Assembly: GCA_036417435.1 (NCBI GenBank)
Contig: CM070910.1
Coordinates: forward strand, 81,700,784-81,764,783
From: Inia geoffrensis
Lineage: Eukaryota; Chordata; Mammalia; Artiodactyla; Iniidae
Length of the DNA: 64,000 nt
Direction: 5' to 3'
Part shown: positions 1 to 10,416 of the stretch, one piece after another
Layout: every line of letters starts with the position of its first letter
Numbering within the stretch: position 1 is the first letter of the stretch
Translations under genes and position numbers: made by a program
The notes under the pieces: generated by a model
Databases searched by the model: none
What the model was told of the DNA's origin: nothing
What the model saw: only the letters and a program-made list of their open reading frames with translations

Positions 1-692
1 GGTCTTGTCTAATATATATTTGGCTTATGGAATGGTATCTGTCCTAATGTCCATCTCTGGTTTTATGCAGCCTCCCCACTCTCCTTTGACCTTAAGCAAG
101 CATAAATTTCTTTTGTAAATGTGAGACTCTGCTGTGTTTTGAAATGCAGTTCATGCGTAGTCGTGTTTCCATTCCCGGTATTAGTGATATCTTATGATGT
201 TTCTTTTTCTGTGTGACTTATTTCACTTAGAATCATCGTAACTAAATCCACTCATTATGCTGCTACTGGTCTGTGGCCATTGATTTCATTGTTGAGTGAT
301 ATTCCATTGTAGGGATGTACCACAACTTCTATATCCATTTTTCTCTTTCTGGGCTATTGAAGTTGTACCATAGTCAAGGTTCCCGTACACAGAGCAGCCC
401 CAAACTTTGGTGTGGCTCTGTCTTTTTCATTTAAATTTTCCGAATCTATAGCACCATATGTGGAAGTGCCCTAGGCTCTCTAGCTTGGTTTTTTCTTTGT
501 TCCAGGAAACACCATCCACTTCTCCAGAGTGGCTGTTGGCAATTTACATCCCGCCCATCAGCATGACAAGGCTGCCGGTTCTCCATGGCCTGTCCTGCCT
601 CTCTGGATTTTACATTTTTTTCGGAGGGCCCTTTTGATCAGTGGGAAGTGAGACTTCCTTGTAGTGCGGATTTCCATTGCAAGCTTGCTTGG

Positions 693-764
693 TTGGCCAA
701 AAAGGGCGTATGCGTTTTTTCCTGAATATATTCAGGAAAAAACGCATACGCCCTTTTTGGCCAA
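693..764. mobile_element. 72-bp perfect palindrome, mariner-like inverted-repeat element (representative, M1)
   Basis: The arms are 36 bp each and meet with no spacer at CCTGAATA|TATTCAGG. The outer ends are TTGGCCAAAAAGGGCG and its complement, and symmetry stops one base outside. It occurs once per monomer, at monomer positions 693-764. In M1, M3, M4, M10-M14, M16, M17, M19, M21, M23, M26, M28, M30-M32 and M35 all 36 pairs match by my reading; the other copies have one to five mismatches. The termini resemble the short palindromic mariner-derived repeat of ruminant genomes, whose ends I recall as TTGGCCAAAAAGTTCGT. No flanking TA duplication is evident, so the mariner assignment is a similarity call, not proof. 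Confidence 0.7.
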
Positions 765-1550
765 GTGCATCACTGTCGAAATGCTGCCTCTTTTCCTACG
801 ATTTCAGAGCAATTCATATCTACCACCTGATTTCTGTTTTCTGCAATTTTGTGTCGGGTTCAAGTCCTCTTCACAGTCTTCCTTCAATAAATTTTTGGAT
901 GATAGGGGTCATTTGGAACTCCGCAGGATTGTGAGTTACAGTGCCAAAACTCTCCTTTTGTCAACTCGCTTTTTTGTGAGCTGACCACAAACCCGAATAA
1001 TTGCTTCAGGCCCTAAACTCGTTCTGGCATGGCACGCTGAGCCTTTGGTGAATTCTTCTTCCTGTAGGGAAATCATCGTTCAATGTGCCCGTCCAAACAC
1101 ATCGAGTTAGCCGCTCATTGGTTCTCCTTATTCCTGCTCATCTTACACAGAAATTGCAAACTGTGCCAAACAAAAGGTCAAAGGCACTGACTCTCCAAGT
1201 GGGGAGAATATTAATATCGCATCTGGAAAAGTGAACTCGAGTACCAGGGGGGGAAAATGGCGATGAATTTTTGAAATTTTGCCTGATCACTTCGTGGACC
1301 ATATTCTGGGTTTTCCATGCATATTTTAGCTGAAGGATAAATCCCTTAAACGTGGAGATTTGGGACCCGTGGAATGGGAATCATGCACCATTACCTCAGA
1401 GGGTCTGCATTCCCTCACCAATAGTATCAGCCCCAAGTGTCCAGCCTTATCTCTCCCCCAGCTGTGGATGTAGAGGTGGTAAATCCAAGATTTCTCGCAA
1501 GACCTCAAGGACTTATTTAAGAATTTCTCTCTATTTCACAGTCCTTGTGC
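765..1550 (+). other. Unassigned monomer segment, ~786 bp (representative, M1)
   Basis: This part lies between the palindrome and the L1 A-rich end. I do not recognise most of it. It holds a GAATTC at 1050-1055, a G run at 1247-1253, CTCGAG at about 1237, and an AATAAA near 889, none with supporting context for a function. On the minus strand, 765-960 contains short stretches in the order expected for L1 ORF2 just upstream of the ORF2 piece on the other side of the palindrome (TTGACAAAAGGAG, then GAGGACTTGAACCCGACAC, then GATATGAATTGCTC), so that part may be more L1. The rest, about 960-1550, could be older L1 or another repeat. Confidence 0.6.
1247..1253 (+). repeat. Variable G homopolymer (representative, M1)
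   Basis: A run of seven G follows GAGTACCA. The equivalent tract varies between copies: nine G in M5 (8190-8198), M9 (15135-15143) and M11 (18608-18616), and four in M14 near 23817. It is interrupted by C in M8 and by T in M13, M15 and M25. It accounts for several of the 1-bp length differences between monomers. Confidence 0.9.
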
Positions 1551-2428
1551 TTTCTTTTTCAAATTTATTTTTATAAGGGTATTTAGCTTATTTACACTGC
1601 TGTGTGTATGCTGCTGTACACAAGTGATTTTCTTATGGAGACCTATAAATGTATGGGTTTTAAGTTTCTTCACAATCAAGTTTATTCCTAGGTTTTGAAT
1701 ACGGGGTGTTGAGTCGATTTGGTTGAGCGAGGAGTAGGTCTTGTCTAATATATATTTGGCTTATGGAATGGTATCTGTCCTAATGTCCATCTCTGGTTTT
1801 ATGCAGCCTCCCCACTCTCCTTTGACCTTAAGCAAGCATAAATTTCTTTTGTAAATGTGAGACTCTGCTGTGTTTTGAAATGCAGTTCATGCGTAGTCGT
1901 GTTTCCATTCCCGGTATTAGTGATATCTTATGATGTTTCTTTTTCTGTGTGACTTATTTCACTTAGAATCATCGTAACTAAATCCACTCATTATGCTGCT
2001 ACTGGTCTGTGGCCATTGATTTCATTGTTGAGTGATATTCCATTGTAGGGATGTACCACAACCTCTATATCCATTTTTCTCTTTCTGGGCTATTGAAGTT
2101 GTACCATAGTCAAGGTTCCCGTACACAGAGCAGCCCCAAACTTTGGTGTGGCTCTGTCTTTTTCATTTAAATTTTCCGAATCTATAGCACCATAAGTGGA
2201 AGTGCCCTAGGCTCTCCAGCTTGGTTTTTTCTTTGTTCCAGGAAACACCATCCACTTCTCCAGAGTGGCTGTTGGCAATTTACATCCCGCCCATCAGCAT
2301 GACAAGGCTGCCGGTTCTCCATGGCCTGTCCTGCCTCTCTGGATTTTACATTTTTTTCGGAGGGCCCTTTTGATCAGTGGGAAGTGAGACTTCCTTGTAG
2401 TGCGGATTTCTATTGCAGGCTTGCTTGG
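1551..2428 (-). mobile_element. LINE-1 3'-end remnant (representative copy spanning the M1/M2 join)
   Basis: Read on the minus strand, from 2428 down to 1551, this is a decayed L1 3' end. It runs from an ORF2 C-terminal region, through a stretch like AAGTGAAATAAGTCACACAG near 1960 (L1: AAGTGAAGTAAGTCAGACAG), then a block near 1740 like the cetartiodactyl L1 'acaaggacctactgt', then 'tgtacagcag' near 1615, and ends in A-rich sequence at 1551-1575. The order and spacing match the L1 3' end, which makes chance similarity unlikely. The same segment recurs once per monomer, from about monomer position 1551 across the boundary to position 692 of the next copy. It has lost coding capacity and is now satellite substance, not an individual insertion. 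Confidence 0.92.
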
Positions 2429-3471
2429 TTGCCCAAAAAGGGCATATGCCTTTTTTCCTGAATATATTCAGGAAAAAACGCATACGCCCTTTTTGGCCAA
2501 GTTCATCACTGTCGAAATGCTGCCTCTTTTCCTACGATTTCAGAGCAATTTTTATCTACGAACTGATATCTGTTTTCTGAAATTCTGTGTCGTGTTCAAG
2601 TCCTCTTCATAGTCTTCCTTCAATAAATTTTTGGATGATAGGGGTCATTTGGAACTCCGCAGGATTATGAGTTACAGTGCCAAAACTCTCCTTTTGTCAA
2701 CTCGCTTTTTGTGAGCTGACCACAAACCCGAATAATTGCTTCAGGCCCTAAACTCGTTCCGGCATGGCACGCTGAGCCTTTGGTGAATTCTTCTTCCTGT
2801 AGGGAAATCATCGTTCAATGTGCCCGTCTAAACACATCGAGTTAGCCGCTCATTGGTTCTCCTTATTCCTGCTCATCTTCCACAGAAATTGCAAACTGTG
2901 CCAAACAAGAGGTCAAAGGCACTGACTCTCCAAGTGGGGAGAATGTTAATATCGCATCTGGAAAGGCGAACTCGAGTACCAGGGGGGGAAAATGGCGATG
3001 AATTTTAGAAATTTTGCCTGATCACTTCGTGGACCATATTCTGGGTTTTCCATGCATATTTTAGCTGAAGGATAAATCCCTTAAACGTGGAGATTTGGGA
3101 CCCGCGGAATGGGAATCATGCACAATTACCTCAGAGGGTCTGCATTCCCTCACCAATAGAATCAGCCCCAAGTGTCCAGCATTATCTCTCCCCCAGCTGT
3201 GGATGTAGAGGTGGTAAATCCAAGATTTCTCGCAAGACCTCAAGGACTTATTTAAGAATTTCTCTCTATTTCACAGTCCTTGTGCTTTCTTTTTCAAATT
3301 TATTTTTATAAGGGGATTTAGATTATTTACACTGCTGTGTGTATGCTGCTGTACACAAGTGATTTTCTTATGGAGTCCTATAAATGTATGGGTTTTAAGT
3401 TTCTTCACAGTCAGGTTTATTCCTAGGTTTTGAATACGGGGTGTTGAGTCGATTTGGTTGAGCAAGGAGTA
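1737..3471 (+). repeat. Satellite monomer M2
   Basis: Length 1,735 bp. The palindrome at 2429-2500 has three arm mismatches, all in the left arm (GCCC and CATATGCC changes). It differs from its neighbours by TTTATCTACGAACTG and CTGAAATTCTG near 2550-2590, variants shared only with M5. So M2 and M5 carry a second local subtype interleaved with M1/M3/M4. Confidence 0.96.
1985..2428 (-). pseudogene. L1 ORF2 C-terminal remnant (representative, in M2)
   Basis: Minus-strand translation near 2235-2290 gives NCQQPLWRSGWCFLEQR, corresponding to the conserved ORF2 stretch KLVQPLWKSVWRFL. Near 2030-2080 it gives EKW-I-stop-RLWYIPTMEYHS, corresponding to the family's WIKKMWxIYTMEYYSAI. The in-frame TAG and frame shifts between the two pieces show it is dead. 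Upstream, near 2390, the reading SLQWKSALQGSLTSH parallels the ORF2 segment beginning REMQIKTTM. In several copies (for example 9126-9380) the first piece stays open for 84 codons only because that stretch has no stop by chance. The reverse transcriptase and endonuclease domains are absent. Confidence 0.88.
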
Positions 3472-5207
3472 GGTCTTGTCTAATATATATTTGGCTTATG
3501 GAATGGTATCTGTCCTAATGTCCATCTCTGGTTTTATGCAGCCTCCCCACTCTCCCTTGACCTTAAGCAAGCATAAATTTATTCTGTAAATGTGATACTC
3601 TGCTGTGTTTTGAAATGCAGTTCATGCGTAGTCGTGTTTCCATTCCCGGTATTAGTGATATCTTATGATGTTTCTTTTTCTGTGTGACTTATTTCACTTA
3701 GAATCATCGTAACTAAATCCACTCATTATGCTGCTACTGGTCTGTGGCCATTGATTTCATTGTTGAGTGATATTCCATTGTAGGGATGTACCACAACTTC
3801 TATATCCATTTTTCTCTTTCTGGGCTATTGAAGTTGTACCATAGTCAAGGTTCCCGTACACAGAGCAGCCCCAAACTTTGGTGTGGCTCTGTCTTTTTCA
3901 TTTAAATTTTCCGAATCTATAGCACCATAAGTGGAAGTGCCCTAGGCTCTCTAGCTTGGTTTTTTCTTTGTTCCAGGAAACACCATCCACTTCTCCAGAG
4001 TGGCTGTTGGCAATTTACATCCCGCCCATCAGCATAACAAGGCTGCCGGTTCTCTATTGCCTGTCCTGCCTCTCTGGATTTTACATTTTTTTCGGAGGGC
4101 CCTTTTGATCAGTGGGAAGTGAGACTTCCTTGTAGTGCGGATTTCCATTGCAGGCTTGCTTGGTTGGCCAAAAAGGGCGTATGCGTTTTTTCCTGAATAT
4201 ATTCAGGAAAAAACGCATACGCCCTTTTTGGCCAAGTGCATCACTGTCGAAATGCTGCCTCTTTTCCTACGATTTCAGAGCAATTCATATCTACCACCTG
4301 ATTTCTGTTTTCTGCAATTTTGTGTCGGGTTCAAGTCCTCTTCACAGTCTTCCTTCAATAAATTTTTGGATGATAGGGGTCATTTGGAACTCCGCAGGAT
4401 TGTGAGTTACAGTGCCAAAACTCTCCTTTTGTCAACTCGCTTTTTTGTGAGCTGACCACAAACCCGAATAATTGCTTCAGGCCCTAAACTCTTTCTGGCA
4501 TGGCACGCTGAGCCTTTGGTGAATTCTTCTTCCTGTAGGGAAATCATCGTTCAATGTGCCCGTCCAAACACATCGAGTTAGCCGCTCATTGGTTCTCCTT
4601 ATTCCTGCTCATCTTCCACAGAAATTGCAAACTGTGCCAAACAAAAGGTCAAAGGCACTGACTCTCCAAGTGGGGAGAATATTAATATCGCATCTGGAAA
4701 AGTGAACTCGAGTACCAGGGGGGGAAAATGGCGATGAATTTTAGAAATTTTGCCTGATCACTTCGTGGACCATATTCTGGGTTTTCCATGCATATTTTAG
4801 CTGAAGGATAAATCCCTTAAACGTGGAGATTTGGGACCCGTGGAATGGGAATCATGCACCATTACCTCAGAGGGTCTGCATTCCCTCACCAATAGTATCA
4901 GCCCCAAGTGTCCAGCCTTATCTCTCCCCCAGCTGTGGATGTAGAGGTGGTAAATCCAAGATTTCTCGCAAGACCTCAAGGACTTATTTAAGAATTTCTC
5001 TCTATTTCACAGTCCTTGTGCTTTCTTTTTCAAATTTATTTTTATAAGGGGATTTAGCTTATTTACACTGCTGTGTGTATGCTGCTGTACACAAGTGATT
5101 TTCTTATGGAGACCTATAAATGTATGGGTTTTAAGTTTCCTCACAGTCAGGTTTATTCCTAGGTTTTGAATACGGGGTGTTGAGTCGATTTGGTTGAGCG
5201 AGGAGTA
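3472..5207 (+). repeat. Satellite monomer M3
   Basis: Length 1,736 bp; palindrome 4164-4235 perfect. It is nearly identical to the next copy, M4: I saw fewer than a dozen differences, such as TTTATTCTGTAAATGTGATAC near 3578 and GCTGCTAC against GTTGCTAC. Adjacent near-identity indicates a recent single-monomer duplication. Confidence 0.96.
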
Positions 5208-6943
5208 GGTCTTGTCTAATATATATTTGGCTTATGGAATGGTATCTGTCCTAATGTCCATCTCTGGTTTTATGCAGCCTCCCCACTCTCCTTTGACCTT
5301 AAGCAAGCATAAATTTCTTTTGTAAATGTGAGACTCTGCTGTGTTTTGAAATGCAGTTCATGCGTAGTCGTGTTTCCATTCCCGGTATTAGTGATATCTT
5401 ATGATGTTTCTTTTTCTGTGTGACTTATTTCACTTAGAATCATCGTAACTAAATCCACTCATTATGTTGCTACTGGTCTGTGGCCATTGATTTCATTGTT
5501 GAGTGTTATTCCATTGTAGGGGTGTACCACAACTTCTATATCCATTTTTCTCTTTCTGGGCTATTGAAGTTGTACCATAGTCAAGGTTCCCGTACACAGA
5601 GCAGCCCCAAACTTTGGTGTGGCTCTGTCTTTTTCATTTAAATTTTCCGAATCTATAGCACCATAAGTGGAAGTGCCCTAGGCTCTCTAGCTTGGTTTTT
5701 TCTTTGTTCCAGGAAACACCATCCACTTCTCCAGAGTGGCTGTTGGCAATTTACATCCCGCCCATCAGCATAACAAGGCTGCCGGTTCTCTATTGCCTGT
5801 CCTGCCTCTCTGGATTTTACATTTTTTTCGGAGGGCCCTTTTGATCAGTGGGAAGTGAGACTTCCTTGTAGTGCGGATTTCCATTGCAGGCTTGCTTGGT
5901 TGGCCAAAAAGGGCGTATGCGTTTTTTCCTGAATATATTCAGGAAAAAACGCATACGCCCTTTTTGGCCAAGTGCATCACTGTCGAAATGCTGCCTCTTT
6001 TCCTACGATTTCAGAGCAATTCATATCTACCACCTGATTTCTGTTTTCTGCAATTTTGTGTCGGGTTCAAGTCCTCTTCACAGTCTTCCTTCAATAAATT
6101 TTTGGATGATAGGGGTCATTTGGAACTCCGCAGGATTGTGAGTTACAGTGCCAAAACTCTCCTTTTGTCAACTCGCTTTTTTGTGAGCTGACCACAAACC
6201 CGAATAATTGCTTCAGGCCCTAAACTCTTTCTGGCATGGCACGCTGAGCCTTTGGTGAATTCTTCTTCCTGTAGGGAAATCATCGTTCAATGTGCCCGTC
6301 CAAACACATCGAGTTAGCCGCTCATTGGTTCTCCTTATTCCTGCTCATCTTCCACAGAAATTGCAAACTGTGCCAAACAAAAGGTCAAAGGCACTGACTC
6401 TCCAAGTGGGGAGAATATTAATATCGCATCTGGAAAAGTGAACTCGAGTACCAGGGGGGGAAAATGGCGATGAATTTTAGAAATTTTGCCTGATCACTTC
6501 GTGGACCATATTCTGGGTTTTCCATGCATATTTTAGCTGAAGGATAAATCCCTTAAACGTGGAGATTTGGGACCCGTGGAATGGGAATCATGCACCATTA
6601 CCTCAGAGGGTCTGCATTCCCTCACCAATAGTATCAGCCCCAAGTGTCCAGCCTTATCTCTCCCCCAGCTGTGGATGTAGAGGTGGTAAATCCAAGATTT
6701 CTCGCAAGACCTCAAGGACTTATTTAAGAATTTCTCTCTATTTCACAGTCCTTGTGCTTTCTTTTTCAAATTTATTTTTATAAGGGGATTTAGCTTATTT
6801 ACACTGCTGTGTGTATGCTGCTGTACACAAGTGATTTTCTTATGGAGACATATAAATGTATGGGTTTTAAGTTTCCTCACAGTCAGGTTTATTCCTAGGT
6901 TTTGAATACGGGGTGTTGAGTCGATTTGGTTGAGCGAGGAGTA
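5208..6943 (+). repeat. Satellite monomer M4
   Basis: Length 1,736 bp; palindrome 5900-5971 perfect. It is M3's near-twin and shares CAGCATAACAAGG with TCTATTGCC near 5790. Private or near-private changes include GAGTGTTATTCC near 5503 and GAGACATATAAATG near 6845. Confidence 0.96.
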
Positions 6944-8680
6944 GGTCTTGTCTAATATATATTTGGCTTATGGAATGGTATCTGTCCTAATGTCCATCTC
7001 TGGTTTTATGCAGCCTCCCCACTCTCCTTTGACCTTAAGCAAGCATAAATTTCTTTTGTAAATGTGAGACTCTGCTGTGTTTTGAAATGCAGTTCATGCG
7101 TAGTCGTGTTTCCATTCCCGGTATTAGTGATATCTTATGATGTTTCTTTTTCTGTGTGACTTATTTCACTTAGAATCATCGTAACTAAATCCACTCATTA
7201 TGTTGCTACTGGTCTGTGGCCATTGATTTCATTGTTGAGTGATATTCCATTGTAGGGGTGTACCACAACTTCTATATCCATTTTTCTCTTTCTGGGCTAT
7301 TGAAGTTGTACCATAGTCAAGGTTCCCGTACACAGAGCAGCCCCAAACTTTGGTGTGGCTCTGTCTTTTTCATTTAAATTTTCCGAATCTATAGCACCAT
7401 AAGTGGAAGTGCCCTAGGCTCTCTAGCTTGGTTTTTTCTTTGTTCCAGGAAACACCATCCACTTCTCCAGAGTGGCTGTTGGCAATTTACATCCCGCCCA
7501 TGAACATAACAAGGCTGCCGGTTCTCCATGGCCTGTCCTGCCTCTCTGGATTTTACATTTTTTTTGGAGGGCCCTTTTGATCAGTGGGAAGTGAGACTTC
7601 CTTGTAGTGCGGATTTCTATTGCAGGCTTGCTTGGTTGGCCAAAAAGGGCGTATGCGTTTTTTCCTGAACATATTCAGGAAAAAACGCATACGCCTTTTT
7701 TGGCCAAGTGCATCACTGTCGAAATGCTGCCTCTTTTCCTACGATTTCAGAGCAATTTTTATCTACCAACTGATATCTGTTTTCTGAAATTCTGTGTCGT
7801 GTTCAAGTCCTCTTCACAGTCTTCCTTCAATAAATTTTTGGATGATAGGGGTCATTTGGAACTCCGCAGGATTGTGAGTTACAGTGCCAAAACTCTCCTT
7901 TTCTCAACTCGCTGTTTTGTGAGCTGACCACAAACCCGAATAATTGCTTCAGGCCCTAATCTCGTTCCGGCATGGCACGCTGAGCCTTTGGTGAATTCTT
8001 CTTCCTGTAGGGAAATCATCGTTCAGTGTGCCCGTCCAAACACATCGAGTTAGCCGCTCATTGGTTCTCCTTATTCCTGCTCATCTTCCACAGAAATTGC
8101 AAACTGTGCCAAGCAAGAGGTCAAAGGCAATGACTCTCGAATTGGGGAGAATGTTAATATCGCATCTGGAAAGGCGAACTCGAGTAACAGGGGGGGGGAA
8201 ATGGCGGTGAATTTTAGAAATTTTGCCTGATCACTTCGTGGACCATATTCTGGGTTTTCCATGCATATTTTAGCTGAAGGATAACTCCCTTAAACGTGGA
8301 GATTTGGGACCCGTGGAATGGGAATCATGCACCATTACCTCAGAGGGTCTGCATTCCCTCACCAATAGTATCAGTCCCAAGTGTCCAGCCTTATCTCTCC
8401 CACAGCTGGTGATGTAGAGGTGGTAAATCCAAGATTTCTCGCAAGCCCTCAAGGACTTATTTAAGAATTTCTCTCTATTTCACAGTTCTTGTGCTTTCTT
8501 TTTCAAATTTATTTTTATAAGGGGATTTAGCTTATTTACACTGCTGTGTGTATGCTGCTGTACACAAGTGATTTTCTTATGGAGACCTATAAATGTATGG
8601 GTTTTAAGTTTCTTCACAGTCAGGTATATTCCTAGGTATGGAATATGGGGTGTTGAGTCGATTTGGTTGAGCGAGGAGTA
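6944..8680 (+). repeat. Satellite monomer M5 (junction of two subtypes)
   Basis: Length 1,737 bp; palindrome 7636-7707 with two mismatches, one next to the apex (GAACATATTC). The front half matches the M1-M4 group and carries the M2 variant CCAACTGATATCTG. From about 8090 the sequence switches to the next group: AAGCAAGAGG, GAGTAACAGG with nine G, CCCACAGCTGGTGATG, GTATGGAATATGG. It is therefore a recombinant copy at the border of two array domains. Confidence 0.95.
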
Positions 8681-10416
8681 GGTCTTGTCTAATATATATT
8701 TGGCTTATGGAATGGTATCTGTCCTAATGTCAATCTCTGGTTTTATGCAGCCTCCCCACTCTCCTTTGACCTTAAGCAAGCATAAATTTCTTTTGTAAAT
8801 GTGAGACTCTGCTGTGTTTTGAAATGCAGTTCATGCGTAGTCGTGTTTCCATTCCCGGTATTAGTGATATCTTATGATGTTTCTTTTTCTGTGTGACTTA
8901 TTTCACTTAGAATCATCGTAACTAAATCCACTCATTATGCTGCTACTGGTCTGTGGCCATTGATTTCATTGTTGAGTGCTATTCCATTGTAGGGATGTAC
9001 CACAACTTCTATATCCATTTTTCTCTTTCTGGGCTATTGAAGTTGTACCATAGTCAATGTTCCCGTACACAGAGCAGCCCCAAACTTTGGTGTGGCTTTG
9101 TCTTTTTCATTTAAATTTTCCGAATCTATAGCACCATAAGTGGAAGTGCCCTAGGCTCTCTAGCTTGGTTTTTTCTTTGTTCCAGGAAACACAATCCACT
9201 TCTCCAGAGTGGCTGTTGGCAATTTACATCCCGCCCATCAGCATAACAAGGCTGCCGGTTCTCCATGGCCTGTCCTGCCTCTCTGGATTTTACATTTTTT
9301 TCGGAGGGCCCTTTTGATCGGTGGGAAGTGAGACTTCCTTGTAGTGCGGATTTCCATTGCAGGCTTGCTTGGTTGGCCAAAAAGGGCGTATGCGTTTTTC
9401 CCTGAATATATTCAGAAAAAAACGCATACGCCCTTTTTGGCCAAGTGCATCACTGTCGAACTGCTGCCTCTTTTCCTACGATTTCAGAGCAATTCTTATC
9501 TACCACCTGATATCTGTTTTCTGCAATTCTGTGTCGTGTTCAAGTCCTCTTCACAGTCTTCCTTCAATAAATTTTTGGATGATAGGGGTCATTTGGAACT
9601 CCGCAGGATTGTGAGTTACAGTGCCAAAAATCTCCTTTTCTCAACTCGCTTTCTTGTGAGCTGACCGCAAATCCGAAAAATTGCTTCAGGCCCTAATCTC
9701 GTTCCGGCATGGCACGCTGAGCCTTTGGTGAATTCTTCTTCCTGTAGGGAAATCATCGTTCAATGTTCCCGTCCAAACACATCGAGTTAGCCGCTCATTG
9801 GTTCTCCTTATTCCTGCTCATCTTCCACAGAAATTGCAAACTGTGCCAAGCAAGAGGTCAAAGGCACTGACTCTCGAAGTGGGGAGAATGTTAATATCGC
9901 ATCTGGAAAGGCGAACTCGAGTAACAGGGGGGGGAAATGGCGATGAATTTTAGAAATTTTGCCTGATCACTTCGTGGACCATATTCTGGGTTTTCCGTGC
10001 ATATTTTAGCTGAAGGATAATTCCCTTAAACGTGGAGATTTGGGACCCGGGGAATGGGAATCATGCACCATTACCTCAGAGGGTCTGCATTCCCTCACCA
10101 ATAGTATCAGTCCCAAGTGTCCAGCCTTATCTCTCCCACAGCTGGTGATGTAGAGGTGGTAAATCCAAGATTTCTCGCAAGCCCTCAAGGACTTATTTAA
10201 GAATTTCTCTCTATTTCACAGTTCTTGTGCTTTCTTTTTCAAATTTATTTTTATAAGGGGATTTAGCTTATTTACACTGCTGTGTGTATGCTGCTGTATA
10301 CAAGTGATTTTCTTATGGGGACCTATAAATGTATGGGTTTTAAGTTTCTTCACAGTCAGCTATATTCCTAGGTATGGAATACGGGGTGTTGAGTCCATTT
10401 GGTTGAGCGAGGAGTA
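8681..10416 (+). repeat. Satellite monomer M6
   Basis: Length 1,736 bp; palindrome 9373-9444 with two mismatches near the apex (TTTTTCCCTGAA against TTCAGAAAAAAA). The front half shares ACACAATCC and TCAATGTTCCCG with M10. The back half shares AAATCCGAAAAATTGC, GACCCGGGGAAT and CTTATGGGGACC with M8. Confidence 0.95.

Larger units (their letters stand above)
1..1736 (+). repeat. Satellite monomer M1
   Basis: Length 1,736 bp; palindrome 693-764 perfect. It belongs with M3 and M4: they share TCATATCTACCACCTGATTT and CAATTTTGTGTCGGG after the palindrome, CTCCCCCAGCTGTGGATG near 1455, and a TTGAATACGG tail. Distinctive: CACCATATGTGG near 453, and 'atctta-cacag' instead of 'cttccacag' near 1141. 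Confidence 0.96.

Noticed and set aside
857..867. GGTTCAAGTCC, matching a tRNA B-box consensus, in M1 (also M3, M4)
   Set aside because: There is no A box or cloverleaf upstream, and most monomers read TGTTCAAGTCC. It is a single-motif coincidence.
885..895. AATAAA downstream of the palindrome as a polyadenylation signal or LTR feature
   Set aside because: There is no LTR ends, primer-binding site or GT-rich downstream element. A hexamer alone is expected by chance in AT-rich DNA.
664..984. A 106-codon plus-strand frame recurring once per monomer with little change
   Set aside because: It begins at GTG, crosses the palindrome, overlaps two other equally conserved frames, and resembles no family. 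Its conservation follows from satellite homogenisation. The minus strand of its first part is L1.
1540..1740. Ribosomal intergenic spacer repeat
   Set aside because: There is no rRNA sequence anywhere in the window, and the segment reads as an L1 3' end on the minus strand.
9126..9380. Minus-strand 84-codon frame as a functional small protein
   Set aside because: It is the decayed L1 ORF2 C-terminus (QPLWRSGLCFL). It lacks any start context, begins in the palindrome, and is interrupted in other copies.
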